Shown one piece after another: positions 1 to 8,108 of a stretch of DNA of 64,000 nt; the stretch's first letter is position 1; every line of letters starts with the position of its first letter. The translations under genes were made by a program, and so were the position numbers. Origin of the DNA: Saccharofermentans sp. (GTDB lineage Bacteria; Bacillota; Clostridia; Saccharofermentanales; Saccharofermentanaceae); NCBI GenBank assembly GCA_024683485.1, contig JAIKYD010000107.1:1-64000 (forward strand), in the 5' to 3' direction. The notes under the pieces were generated by a model. The model did not search any database, was not told the DNA's origin, and was given only the letters and a program-made list of their open reading frames with translations.

Positions 1-133
1 GTCGAGCCACGGTTTCGCTATTGCTTCTTCTCGCCTGTACCTCACGATACAAACCTTGCAAGTCGTTTTAAGGTTCGTCGGCAACTACGCCCCTCGGGAC
101 TTCCACCCGAGGTTCGGGACATGCCCGTCATAC
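1..133 (-). mobile_element. Group II (probably IIC) intron, 5' end, cut by window edge
   Basis: Read on the minus strand from 133, the sequence begins GTATGACGGGCAT and goes on with GTGGAAGTCCCGAGG, GGCGTAG, GACTTGCAAGG, a GTGAGGTAC hairpin and GCGAAACC. I recognise this order of elements as domain I of bacterial group II introns, closest in my memory to class C introns such as the one of Oceanobacillus iheyensis. The usual 5' boundary is GUGYG; here it reads GUAUG, so the exact first base is uncertain. The element starts three bases after the T-tract of a terminator hairpin on the same strand, which is the preferred target of class C introns. The maturase gene and domains II-VI would lie beyond base 1, so activity cannot be judged. 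Confidence 0.65.
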
Positions 134-136
134 TAC

Positions 137-173
137 AAAAAAGCGTCTCACCATAAAAGATGAAACGCTTTTG
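137..173 (-). terminator. Rho-independent terminator of the GG-leader peptide gene
   Basis: On the minus strand AAAAGCGTTTCA (172-161) pairs with TGAGACGCTTTT (150-139) across a 10-base loop, and a run of T follows. One pair is G-U in this orientation and would be C-A in the other, so the hairpin is best formed in the minus-strand transcript. It lies about 80 bases after the stop of the peptide gene and directly before the intron start. Confidence 0.8.
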
Positions 174-254
174 TTTCTAACTTTCTGCTATTTGATTATA
201 GCATTTTTGCTGCTATCCTTGGCAGATTTAATTTTGGTGTGAAATATCTGAAGA

Positions 255-566
255 TTACTGTCCCATAGGAGGGTTTCCGATCTGAGGTCCTTTGATCTCA
301 GGAAGTTCTCCAATCTTGGGACCTTTGACTCTCATCATGCGAAGCTGTTCCCATTCAATGAAATCAGTTGAGTATCCGTGAGCGGCAGCCCATTCACGTG
401 CTTCATCAAGATAATTGAAAGTTTCTACTACGTTGCCGGTCTCATCATCTATTACCTCGATAACTTCCTTATCGGCAACATTGTACCTTGGGCGGAAAAA
501 CAGGTAACCGCCTGAGACCTTATCGAGTTCAGTAGCGTTAAGTTCATTCTTATCTTTGGTTTTCAT
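255..566 (-). CDS. Small secreted peptide precursor with double-glycine leader
   Basis: The 103-residue product begins with a leader of the bacteriocin/ComC type: a charged N-terminus, then LNATELDKVSGG, in which the Gly19-Gly20 pair would be cut by a PCAT-type (C39) exporter. The mature part would be about 83 residues, acidic in the middle. It ends in an imperfect 11-residue tandem repeat, KGPKIGELPEI (81-91) then KGPQIGNPPMG (92-102). It has no cysteines, so neither disulfides nor lanthionines are possible. The ribosome site AAGGAGGAAAG precedes the ATG well. The gene stands alone between its own promoter (606-634) and terminator (137-173). No peptidase-exporter, immunity or modification gene lies in this window. 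Secretion through a C39 exporter is inferred from the leader; the role (bacteriocin, signal or adhesin-like peptide) is unknown. Confidence 0.75.
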   Translation of the reverse strand: MKTKDKNELNATELDKVSGGYLFFRPRYNVADKEVIEVIDDETGNVVETFNYLDEAREWAAAHGYSTDFIEWEQLRMMRVKGPKIGELPEIKGPQIGNPPMGQ

Positions 567-605
567 TTTTCTTTCCTCCTTGACGATGATTTGTTTTACG
601 GCTTA

Positions 606-634
606 ATTATCACAGGCGGCAATTTGTCAGACAA
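606..634 (-). promoter_or_regulatory. Sigma-A-type promoter of the GG-leader peptide gene
   Basis: On the minus strand TTGTCT (634-629) and GATAAT (611-606) are separated by 17 bases, with TG just upstream of the -10 (extended -10). Transcription would start near 598, about 30 bases before the ATG. Confidence 0.6.
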
Positions 635-722
635 TCAGTAATGTTGTGCCGTTCCGTTGATAAAGCAACATATATCGGGTTTGATGTTGCAAATCATAAA
701 ATGACAGCTTACTGATAATCAA

Positions 723-2057
723 TTATTTCACGGTCATTATTCCGCCGAAATATTCAGGGTTGCCGTCCTTGTCACTTAATACAAAACCCCTGGTGGAAAG
801 CAATGCATATGTGCCGTCTTTTTTCCTGGCACGATATAAGATCGGTCTGACTACAGCGTCGCCACTTAACACAGCATCGACCGCATCCCTGTATGCAGAC
901 ATGTCATCAGGATGAATATATTCCTGCCATATCCTGTCAGCATGATACATATATTCAGATTCGATACCGAAATCATCTACAAGCGGTAATGACCAGCGGG
1001 AAAAATCATATTTCATATCATTCAGGTAAACATACCCTTCACCCGCAATGGTATACATGGCCCCAAAGAGCCCGTCCAATAAGCGCCGTCTATCATCAGA
1101 AATCTGGGCATCTATCTTTTTTATGTTCGAAAACCCATCTCTTGCGTTAATGGATTTAAGATCTTTTTTATCCTCATACATTATCTTATCAGCGCGGGTA
1201 TATACAGAATCAACACTATGATCTTTTTCAGGATCAAATATAGCCATTCCACATGCCACAACCGGGCCTGAACGTGACCGTCTGTTGGCAATCGATTCTT
1301 CTCTGAGTTTCTTTATAAGATCATCCCGCTGATTGTAATCATGCTCAGTCAGAACGGCAACGAATTCGTCCCCTCCCACTCTGAATATCGGACTGTGTTT
1401 ATATATATCACAGATCATCCGGCTTGCACGCTGAATAACTTCATATCCGAAGCTGTGTCCTCTTGTGTCGTTTATGAGTTTCAGATCATTGATATCAAAC
1501 ATGACGATACCGAACGGAGAAAGCTCACTTCCTGACCGGATCTCCGAATCGATCGCGAGGATGTATTCTCTATAAGCATTGCTGTTACGGACACCAGTCA
1601 GCTCATCAAGGCGTGCCATCCGTTTTGCAGACTGAAGATCACGTTCTTTTTCTTCGCTCCTGCTGATCTCTTCTTCTATATTCTCAAGACAACATACTAT
1701 ATGCTTTCTGTCTTTGCACATAATCACAATATGTCTCATATGAAATATCTTGCCGTTGACAACAGCTCTGAATATAGTGGTAAAAACGTCATCTTTTGAA
1801 AGGTTCAAAAGTAATTCGTCTTTGTTGTAGAGCTTAACCATAAACTCAAGATCATCAGGATGGATGAACAGACCGGCATTTTTCTTTGCATCAGCGAAGA
1901 AATCATCTCCACCTTCGGGAAAATCAGAATCCGGTAATGATTCATTGTTCGAAAAAACAATATAATGGTCAGTCTCTAGGTCAACCAAATATACGCACTC
2001 GTAATGTTCGGCCAAAGATAGTGCTATCAGATTATTCGTTTCATAATCAAAATACAT
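723..2057 (-). CDS. PAS-GGDEF-PAS diguanylate cyclase
   Basis: This 444-residue soluble protein should make cyclic di-GMP from two GTP. Residues 1-125 resemble a PAS-type sensor. The GGDEF domain runs from about 145 to 310, opening with DELTGVRN (151-158) and carrying an intact GGDEF at 228-232 in RVGGDEFVAVL. No RxxD inhibitory site is visible in the five residues before the active loop, so product inhibition may be weak. Residues 320-444 form a second PAS-like region (IHPDDMSAYRDAV, then RKKDGTYALLSTRGFVL), which is unusual after rather than before a GGDEF domain. There is no membrane segment, so the signal is likely cytoplasmic. The gene is isolated and its effector is not in the window. 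The catalytic domain is clear; the ligand is not. Confidence 0.9.
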   Translation of the reverse strand: MYFDYETNNLIALSLAEHYECVYLVDLETDHYIVFSNNESLPDSDFPEGGDDFFADAKKNAGLFIHPDDLEFMVKLYNKDELLLNLSKDDVFTTIFRAVVNGKIFHMRHIVIMCKDRKHIVCCLENIEEEISRSEEKERDLQSAKRMARLDELTGVRNSNAYREYILAIDSEIRSGSELSPFGIVMFDINDLKLINDTRGHSFGYEVIQRASRMICDIYKHSPIFRVGGDEFVAVLTEHDYNQRDDLIKKLREESIANRRSRSGPVVACGMAIFDPEKDHSVDSVYTRADKIMYEDKKDLKSINARDGFSNIKKIDAQISDDRRRLLDGLFGAMYTIAGEGYVYLNDMKYDFSRWSLPLVDDFGIESEYMYHADRIWQEYIHPDDMSAYRDAVDAVLSGDAVVRPILYRARKKDGTYALLSTRGFVLSDKDGNPEYFGGIMTVK

Positions 2058-2168
2058 ATTAACCGCCTCTGATAATCATTTCCTGATGGTCTTTTATATA
2101 TTATACCAAAGCCTTGATCATGATCAGTTCTTCCGGCTGCTCATATCCTGGAATATCAATCCTCAATC

Positions 2169-2801
2169 TTATTTCTCAAACACCAGCATCTTACCGCGTT
2201 CAAGGCTGTCGAAAGTGACACCGCCCTTTTGCTGGTAATAGGGGCTGTACACCTTCTCGAAATGAATCCCCTCCAGATCCTTTTCGATATATTTGAATCC
2301 ATATCCGCATATTTCTTCAATCAGTTTTTTGTATGTATACTTGCACTTCTTTTTATTCTTATCCCGGAAATTCGACAGATGGAAAGGCAGGACAGCAAGA
2401 ATGCCACCATCCTTCAGTGTTCTTTGCGCTTCTTCTATCATCACGAAGCGGTGAAGCCCGCTATATGTTTTCTCTTCTCCGTGAAACATGTCCGCATAGA
2501 TGACAAGATCAAAAAAGGCTTTGTCAAAATCATGACGGTAATCTTCTCTTCCCTCAGCCGTTGTAATGCAGTCGATCTTCTCATACTTCGCTTTCCCGTT
2601 TATGTAATCCAGACACTGCATATTAATATCCACAGCATACACTTTGCATTTCTGCTTAAATGCATATGCCGCTGCAAAAGAATAATTACCGGCCCCGCAG
2701 CCGTAATCAAGGATTACCGGATCACTAGCATTAAGGATCAAAGAAAAGATATTTGCACCTTCAGTCTTCTCCCACCTGTTTACTTCATCGAAAATACTCA
2801 T
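2169..2801 (-). CDS. Class I SAM-dependent methyltransferase
   Basis: The 210-residue protein has the Rossmann fold of class I methyltransferases. Motif I is ILDYGCGAGNY (30-40), and the acidic ribose-binding residue is Asp58 in YAVDIN. Motif IV is FFDLVIYADMFHG, and the LKDGGILAVLPFHL segment matches the post-catalytic strand. The C-terminus YSPYYQQKGGVTFDSLERGKML is not one I can tie to a substrate. It is followed closely (8 bases) upstream by a DUF1648 membrane protein gene on the same strand, so the two are probably co-transcribed. The substrate is unknown. Confidence 0.8.
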   Translation of the reverse strand: MSIFDEVNRWEKTEGANIFSLILNASDPVILDYGCGAGNYSFAAAYAFKQKCKVYAVDINMQCLDYINGKAKYEKIDCITTAEGREDYRHDFDKAFFDLVIYADMFHGEEKTYSGLHRFVMIEEAQRTLKDGGILAVLPFHLSNFRDKNKKKCKYTYKKLIEEICGYGFKYIEKDLEGIHFEKVYSPYYQQKGGVTFDSLERGKMLVFEK

Positions 2802-2809
2802 ACTAACTT

Positions 2810-3268
2810 TTACTCCAGTTTGCTTCCATATATCCTAATTGCACTTACCACTATTGTTAATATAATAACCCCAACCATCAAATACATGGGCCACGAAGGA
2901 AATCCGGAATATATACACATAAAACCGGCAAAAGCACAAACCAGAATTATCGTTATCTTTAGAATTCCGAACATTATAAAACATGTGCGGAGTACGTTTT
3001 CTTCGTTATCGTATATTACCTCATCAAGTATATTCCATATCTTAGGAAAGCTTTCAACAACAGCTAAAAGAAGAAATAAACCAATCATAGCTGCCGGTTC
3101 AATAAAAAGCGAGCTCTTAGGACCAAATTCATCTGCAGTCCCTGATGCATTAAAATGAGTGGGGAGTTCCTGAGGAAAACTGTTCCAACCGATCACCAGA
3201 AAAACAATATACAGCAATATCAATACAATGCTTATTATGTTTGTTGCTTTTCTCATATTCATTGACAA
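2810..3268 (-). CDS. DUF1648 (SdpI-like) membrane protein
   Basis: The 152-residue protein has about four membrane segments. The first is followed by the DUF1648 signature PTHFNASGTADEFGPKS, found at the N-terminus of SdpI-type immunity and related membrane proteins. The usual larger SdpI C-terminal half is absent, so this is the short form of the family. It lies between a methyltransferase and a beta-lactamase-fold hydrolase on the same strand with small gaps, consistent with one operon. No matching toxin gene is visible nearby, so an immunity role should not be assumed. Confidence 0.75.
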   Translation of the reverse strand: MSMNMRKATNIISIVLILLYIVFLVIGWNSFPQELPTHFNASGTADEFGPKSSLFIEPAAMIGLFLLLAVVESFPKIWNILDEVIYDNEENVLRTCFIMFGILKITIILVCAFAGFMCIYSGFPSWPMYLMVGVIILTIVVSAIRIYGSKLE

Positions 3269-3293
3269 CCCTTCCCGGATATCTCAATTAACT

Positions 3294-3983
3294 TCAATCC
3301 TCTCCATATAACAGATCCTGAACAATAATGTTTTTAGGAAGTTCTATCCAGTGTCCCGGCAAGCACAGATCAGGATCAATATCATCTATAGTCTTTGCAA
3401 GCTTCTCAGCCAGTGTTTGATCCACAGTCCATTCGGGGAATTTTCCTCCTGTGCAGTCACCAAGTATCAGCACTTTATCCTCAATCACTTCTATTAGCGT
3501 GGAGTCATCTGTATGCGGAGCTTCAGCCTGGAAGATCCTGACTTGACAGTTGCCGAGATCCAACATCATCTCGCCGCTGAAAACCATATCAGGCATGGTA
3601 ACAACAACCGGTTTACAATCTTTATATTCTTCACGGATTCGCTCATCAAATGCAAAGAAGAAAGCTGTTCCTTCCTTTTCTATCCGGCTCTTGAAGTCAG
3701 CAATATATTGCCTGGTTTTCTCATTAGCCAGAGTAAGTCCGTTAACAGCATGCATTCCCAATATATGATCCCAGTGCCAGTGAGTGATCACAGTAATATC
3801 CGGAAGCGGAAACCCGGCCTCTTCAAGCGCAGCATAAAACTCCATAGTGTGTTCTTTGGAGTGTCCTGCATCAACTGCGAGGTTCCAATGTTCACCATGA
3901 ATATAGCTCAGATTCGGACGGTCCCTTTTCTCTTCATAAGGCAAATACCATACATGTTCACTTAGCCGTTTTAATTCAGTCAT
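3294..3983 (-). CDS. Metallo-beta-lactamase-fold hydrolase
   Basis: The 229-residue protein carries the metal site HxHxDH as H68-W-H70-W-D72-H73 in THWHWDH. Further candidate ligands are His in EAPHTDDS, Asp in ILGDCTGG and His in LPGHW, the standard order for this superfamily. It has no signal peptide and is expected to act in the cytoplasm on a hydrolysable ester or thioester. The start is supported by GGAGAAAC eight bases upstream. Sequence alone cannot separate glyoxalase-II-like, lactonase-like or other activities. Confidence 0.85.
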   Translation of the reverse strand: MTELKRLSEHVWYLPYEEKRDRPNLSYIHGEHWNLAVDAGHSKEHTMEFYAALEEAGFPLPDITVITHWHWDHILGMHAVNGLTLANEKTRQYIADFKSRIEKEGTAFFFAFDERIREEYKDCKPVVVTMPDMVFSGEMMLDLGNCQVRIFQAEAPHTDDSTLIEVIEDKVLILGDCTGGKFPEWTVDQTLAEKLAKTIDDIDPDLCLPGHWIELPKNIIVQDLLYGED

Positions 3984-4019
3984 CTGTTTCTCCTATTCCA
4001 TTTCGCAAGACTTTTCAAA

Positions 4020-4502
4020 TCAGATAAACTTCGAAAATGCAACACAGGTTTCCGATTCCACAAAGCCGTTCTTTTTATAGAATTCATACGCAGGAACGTT
4101 TGAGTCAGTCAAAAGAAAGATCTGTTTAAGCCCGAGTTCCTTTATTGCCTTCTCGATCGCACTTATAAAATATGTCCCTGCACCGGTTCCCTGTATTTCG
4201 GTCTTTATACACAGTTCATTGATGATGTATTCCGTACTGGTATACCAATGTTTGATATATCCGAGAGATATACCTATCAGTTCTTCCGTTTCGTCATACA
4301 ATCCATAAGTCAGGGAATAGCTTTGTCCGACCAGATCACAAATATACAGGTCCAGCTGCTTCTGGTCTGACCAGTCATCACACCACGGCTCTTTTGTAAA
4401 AACGCCGGTAAATACGGCTTTTATCTCCTCTTTATCATCAATACTGAGTCTTTTAAGCATGTACATAAATCTATCCAACTCTTTCGAAAATGTCACGGTC
4501 AT
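4020..4502 (-). CDS. GNAT-family N-acetyltransferase
   Basis: The 160-residue protein has the acetyl-CoA pyrophosphate loop in EIQGTGAGTYFISAIEKA and the closing VPAYEFYKKNGFVES strand typical of GNAT enzymes. N-terminal residues 15-30 (LKRLSIDDKEEIKAVF) resemble the usual GNAT start, so translation may begin at the ATG at 4466 instead of 4502; a GAGTTGG motif precedes that second ATG. The acceptor substrate is not predictable. It is one of five GNAT genes or remnants in the window, which is common in Clostridia. Confidence 0.85.
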   Translation of the reverse strand: MTVTFSKELDRFMYMLKRLSIDDKEEIKAVFTGVFTKEPWCDDWSDQKQLDLYICDLVGQSYSLTYGLYDETEELIGISLGYIKHWYTSTEYIINELCIKTEIQGTGAGTYFISAIEKAIKELGLKQIFLLTDSNVPAYEFYKKNGFVESETCVAFSKFI

Positions 4503-4694
4503 GACCGCTGATCATATTCTATACTTGGATTGTATCCCGGACAATTTGTTTTTAAATAAACTTCTGATTCTAATACGTAAAGTAAAATATAATAGATACA
4601 GATTTTGGTGCCGGACAAAAACGGATCGAAAATGACAGGAGAGTATTGTTTCCTGAAGTTATACTGACATCATCAAGGAAGGAGGAACGCATCA

Positions 4695-5579
4695 ATGGAA
4701 TGGCTTACAGGCATTAGAGCAGCAATTGATTTTATCGAGAGCAACCTTGAAGAAAACATCAGTGTACAGGATGTCGCAGGCAAGGTTTTCATCTCACCGA
4801 TCTTTCTGCAACGGGGCTTCTCGCTAATGACCGGATATAACGTCGGCGAGTATATAAGAAACCGCAGGCTTTATCTGGCAGCGATCGATCTCAGAAGCAC
4901 GGAAGATCCGGTTATCGATATTGCTTTCCGTTACTGCTATGAGACTCCGGAAAGTTTTTCCAAAGCATTCTCGCGTTTCCACGGCTCAACGCCCTCACAG
5001 GTGCGTTCAGGGGCACCGTTCAACGCTTTCCTTCCTGTAAAGATCAATATAACTGTTCAAGGAGGAGACAAAATGGATTACAAGATCACACCAAAGAAAA
5101 ATCTGAAGGTTATCGGATTTCAGAAGATATTTGACAGCGAGACTTCTTATACGGAGATCCCTAAGTTCTGGACCGAGATAACAGAAAAATACGCTTCAAA
5201 TATCTATGCAGGAAATGAGCCTGCAAATGAATATGAGAAGGCAGTAAAGGACAACAATATCGGCGAGTTCGGTATCTGCATTGATGATATAGGCGGTGCC
5301 AAGTTCAGATATCTGATCGCCGGAAAATACAATGGCGGTGAGGTTCCCGAAGGCATGGAGATATATGAATTCCCCGACTGTGACTGGGCGGTATTCGACA
5401 TCACAGGCCCATGTCCCGGAGCTTTGCAGTCAGTCAACACAAAGATCTTTACCGAATGGCTGCCGGGCAATCCTGACTATGAACTATCGGGCAACGCCAA
5501 TGTGGAATGGTACGCTGATGGAGATCCCACAGCAGCTGATTACAAAAGCGCGATCTGGATACCTGTAATGAAGAAATAA
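4695..5579 (+). CDS. AraC-type regulator with GyrI-like ligand domain
   Basis: Residues 1-105 contain the two AraC helix-turn-helix motifs: ISVQDVAGKVFISPIFLQRG, then DPVIDIAFRYCYETPESFSKAF. Residues about 130-294 form a GyrI/SOUL-like effector domain (ITPKKNLKVIGFQ to the end), which in homologues such as Rob and BmrR-like proteins binds bulky hydrophobic drugs. The architecture therefore fits a drug-responsive activator. AAGGAGG lies 12 bases before the ATG. No efflux gene is adjacent, since both neighbours are on the other strand, so its targets are elsewhere or unknown. Confidence 0.9.
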   Translation: MEWLTGIRAAIDFIESNLEENISVQDVAGKVFISPIFLQRGFSLMTGYNVGEYIRNRRLYLAAIDLRSTEDPVIDIAFRYCYETPESFSKAFSRFHGSTPSQVRSGAPFNAFLPVKINITVQGGDKMDYKITPKKNLKVIGFQKIFDSETSYTEIPKFWTEITEKYASNIYAGNEPANEYEKAVKDNNIGEFGICIDDIGGAKFRYLIAGKYNGGEVPEGMEIYEFPDCDWAVFDITGPCPGALQSVNTKIFTEWLPGNPDYELSGNANVEWYADGDPTAADYKSAIWIPVMKK

Positions 5580-5583
5580 GATG

Positions 5584-5611
5584 AAGGGGGCTGTCTTATG
5601 GCAGCCTCTTT
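5584..5611 (+). terminator. Terminator after the AraC/GyrI gene
   Basis: AAGGGGGCTG pairs with CAGCCTCTTT over an 8-base loop (with G-U pairs), five bases after the AraC stop codon. The 3' arm itself provides the T-rich end. Confidence 0.6.
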
Positions 5612-5641
5612 ACTTCATGATCGCTCAAAATCAATCATCCT

Positions 5642-6346
5642 TTACCTGACAGCCATCGCCTGTTTAATCAATTCTTCAATATGTATTTCAACGCTATCCA
5701 AACAAGGAACAGGACAATTACCGGAATTCAACAATAACGGAAGTTCCGTGCATCCTAAAACAACTGCTTCAATACCGTCGTTTTCCTTCATTTTCTTAAT
5801 GATAGCCTGAAATTCATTAAGAGTGGAATCTTTGATCACACCCAATTCCAATTCTTCCAATATTCTTTTAGCTATCAGATCCCTGTCTGTTTTGTCAGGA
5901 ACGGTAACACTGATCCCCGCATTCCTGAAATCCTCTTTCATATAATCTTTTTCCATTGTAAAAACAGTTCCAAGAAGACCGATCCTCTTGTATCCACGGT
6001 CAACCGCCTCATCGCATACTGTCCGGGGAATACTGACCAGATCAGCACCGGTTTCAGATATTACAGCATTGGCCACAATATGCATGGTAACAGCGGTCAG
6101 TGAGATGACTTCAGCACCGCTGTTTTGAAGTTTCTTAACTTTTTCCGAGAGATAGTCCGCGAGAAGATCGTATCTTTCAGAGACAACGTAATTCCAGGCT
6201 TTCCGGAAATCAACACTTTCAATCACAATATCCGGCATGGCCTCACCGTTTGTGATTTTATCTACTCTCGAATTGAGTTCCTTATAATACATTAAGGTCG
6301 ATTCCGGCCCGGTTCCGCCTACAAGGCCAATCTTTCTAATCGCCAT
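5642..6346 (-). CDS. Aspartate/glutamate racemase-family protein with an altered active site
   Basis: The 234-residue protein belongs to the Asp/Glu racemase superfamily: KIGLVGGTGPEST near the start and VVLGCTELPLL near the end, which carries the second catalytic Cys (C199). The first catalytic segment reads T84-A85-V86-T87-M88-H89. In E. coli YgeA the equivalent is T83-N-T-M-H, so the first acid/base residue appears to be Ala here. The enzyme may act in one direction only, accept another substrate, or be inactive. I chose the ATG at 6346, which has AGAGGG upstream, over one seven codons earlier without a ribosome site. Confidence 0.75.
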   Translation of the reverse strand: MAIRKIGLVGGTGPESTLMYYKELNSRVDKITNGEAMPDIVIESVDFRKAWNYVVSERYDLLADYLSEKVKKLQNSGAEVISLTAVTMHIVANAVISETGADLVSIPRTVCDEAVDRGYKRIGLLGTVFTMEKDYMKEDFRNAGISVTVPDKTDRDLIAKRILEELELGVIKDSTLNEFQAIIKKMKENDGIEAVVLGCTELPLLLNSGNCPVPCLDSVEIHIEELIKQAMAVR

Positions 6347-6388
6347 GTTCGCTATCCCTCTGATCATTTAAAGTTAGAGAGGATTATA

Positions 6389-6974
6389 TCAGATCTGAAG
6401 ATGCCAGATAAATTGAACTTCATCCGCGATTTCCGGTTCTGAGTCATAAGCATTTATATCGATTCTGGACAGTAAAGCTCCCTGTTTCTTATAAAACTGA
6501 CAGGCTGTAACATTGTTATTCTGGCATTCGATTATCATCAGTTTGTATCCGTCGGTTCTTGCGGCTGCAATGCCCTGATCCAGCAATCTCTGCCCAATTC
6601 CCATATGCTTGTATCTGTCATCGACACGGATGTCCCATAACACGCAGGCATCTGTCCGGCCTCCAAGCATATCCAAACCCTTTGTAGTTCCCGCAACAGT
6701 CATAGCTCCGACAGGAAGGTCTCCGTCAAATGCCATAAAAAACCTCCATTTTGATATATCAAACATCTCCTCATATTTAGTTGCTTGCTCGTATTTACTC
6801 AGGTCCTTTACATATGGAGTTACCGGCACTTTATCGAAAAAAAAATCCTCCGAGTCCGCTGTCTACCCTTTCCACCCGGTACTCGTATTTGACATCAACA
6901 TTCATTGAAACCTGATCATATAGCGGGAAGAAGGTCTTATCGACCTCTTTTACATCAATATTCTGTTTATCCAT
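6389..6974 (-). pseudogene. GNAT acetyltransferase split by a frameshift at a 9-T run
   Basis: An ATG at 6974, preceded by AAAAGGA, opens a frame encoding MDKQNIDVKEVDKTFFPLYD and onward to LGGFFFR, and stops at 6831. The same protein then continues in another frame as FFFDKVPVTPYVKDL and on to 6389, carrying the GNAT acetyl-CoA loop KHMGIGQRLLD and QFYKKQGA. The junction is a run of nine T on the minus strand (6837-6845). Eight T would give one uninterrupted protein of about 194 residues. The downstream part has only a GTG without a good ribosome site. It could be a pseudogene, a phase-variable or slippage-dependent gene, or a sequencing error. Confidence 0.75.
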
Positions 6975-7027
6975 AGTGTTTATTCCTTTTCCCTATTCAT
7001 TTTTATTAACGATCCTGCCGGGGCATA

Positions 7028-7525
7028 TTATTTTCGCGCCACGATCAGGAACCTGTGAACAGAACCTTCAACAACTCCGTTTTTATCGATCTTTTCCTGC
7101 ATTTTTAAGAGTTCACCAAAACACCTTTCAACAGAAAAGCCGGGAAACTCCCACTCAATGATGTGAGCAAACCATACAAACGCGCCAATATCATAAAAAC
7201 GGATAGGTCTGAATGCTTCTTCAGCCCGGATAACCTTTAATCCGGCATCTTCAGCTTTCTTCTTTTGGATCGATAACCTGAGTTCCGGAAAAGGCGATGT
7301 CATATCCGGCAATACCATTTTTACCAGATCGAGATCATTATCGGCACCAACCTGCTCGGTAATAAACATACCGTTTGGACGCAGCATTCTGAATATTTCT
7401 TCCGGATCGAGATCGCCATGCCTGTTTATGATCATGTCAAAGGAATTGTCAGCGAAAGGCACATCAGATGCGTTATCACAAGCTTTAAAATCAATTCCAA
7501 GCGGCAATAATTCTTTCCTGCCAGA
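7028..7525 (-). pseudogene. Methyltransferase remnant lacking the N-terminal SAM-binding part
   Basis: The open frame encodes GRKELLPLGIDFKACDNASD, PFADNSFDMIINRHG, MLRPNGMFITEQVG and a full C-terminus. These match the second half of a small-molecule class I methyltransferase family. The first 80-90 residues with the GxGxG SAM loop are missing: an in-frame TAA lies at 7526-7528 and the next gene ends at 7532. The only start candidate is a TTG at 7507 inside conserved sequence, with no ribosome site. A deletion removed the N-terminal half, and the protein should be inactive. Confidence 0.75.
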
Positions 7526-7531
7526 TTACAG

Positions 7532-7942
7532 TCATTCCTTTCCTCTTTGGCATCCTTCCAGGATCTTCTCAACAAAATAGTTGTATCTTATGAAGAAGCC
7601 GTCCTTAAAATACGGAAGTTCAATATAGATATTCTCCATCCTCCTCGACAGTATTATATTTGCCTCACCGGGCTCATACAGATATCCCACTTCCTGCAGA
7701 TCTTTTTCTTTAAGATTGGTCACTTTTTTGACGAAATCATCCTTTCGCGGACCTGCAAATCCCAAACCAACCACATGTGCTTCGCCATCCATTTCAAACC
7801 GGAAGGCATCTTCCATCCCGCAATCATACTCAACGTAAAAGGCAAAGGTGTGATCCAACAGTTTCTTACGTTTCTTGCGGCTATATTCCCTGAAGCACTT
7901 CCATTTCTCAGCAATATCGGCTTTTTTCTCCGTAGTCAGCAT
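7532..7942 (-). CDS. Uncharacterised 136-residue protein
   Basis: I do not recognise the family. The protein is soluble, rich in charged residues, begins MLTTEKKADIAEKWKCFREY and has a very basic stretch SRKKRKKLLD. It has alternating strand-like segments (FAFYVEYDCG, FRFEMDGEAHVVGLGFAG, NIILSRRMENIYIELPYF) that suggest an alpha/beta fold. The ATG at 7942 has GGAGGTG nine bases upstream, so I prefer it to a GTG six codons earlier. It lies just upstream of the methyltransferase remnant, and the deletion that made that remnant ends next to its stop codon. Confidence 0.6.
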   Translation of the reverse strand: MLTTEKKADIAEKWKCFREYSRKKRKKLLDHTFAFYVEYDCGMEDAFRFEMDGEAHVVGLGFAGPRKDDFVKKVTNLKEKDLQEVGYLYEPGEANIILSRRMENIYIELPYFKDGFFIRYNYFVEKILEGCQRGKE

Positions 7943-8108
7943 TCCGCTCAGCACCTCCACAATTATCAGCTGGCTTTTCCACTACTTTTCTATTATATCA
8001 ATTGCAATTCATGTGTTCGCTCCCGGATTGAATCTGTTACATAAGAACATCAGTCTTGATAAAATGTTAATGATTTTTTACTCTAAAGGAATTAAGGGAG
8101 GAAAGAAT

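Noticed and set aside
2229-3158. Long plus-strand open frame (309 codons)
   Set aside because: It is antisense to the methyltransferase and DUF1648 genes, whose motifs and ribosome sites are clear, and its product has no family features.
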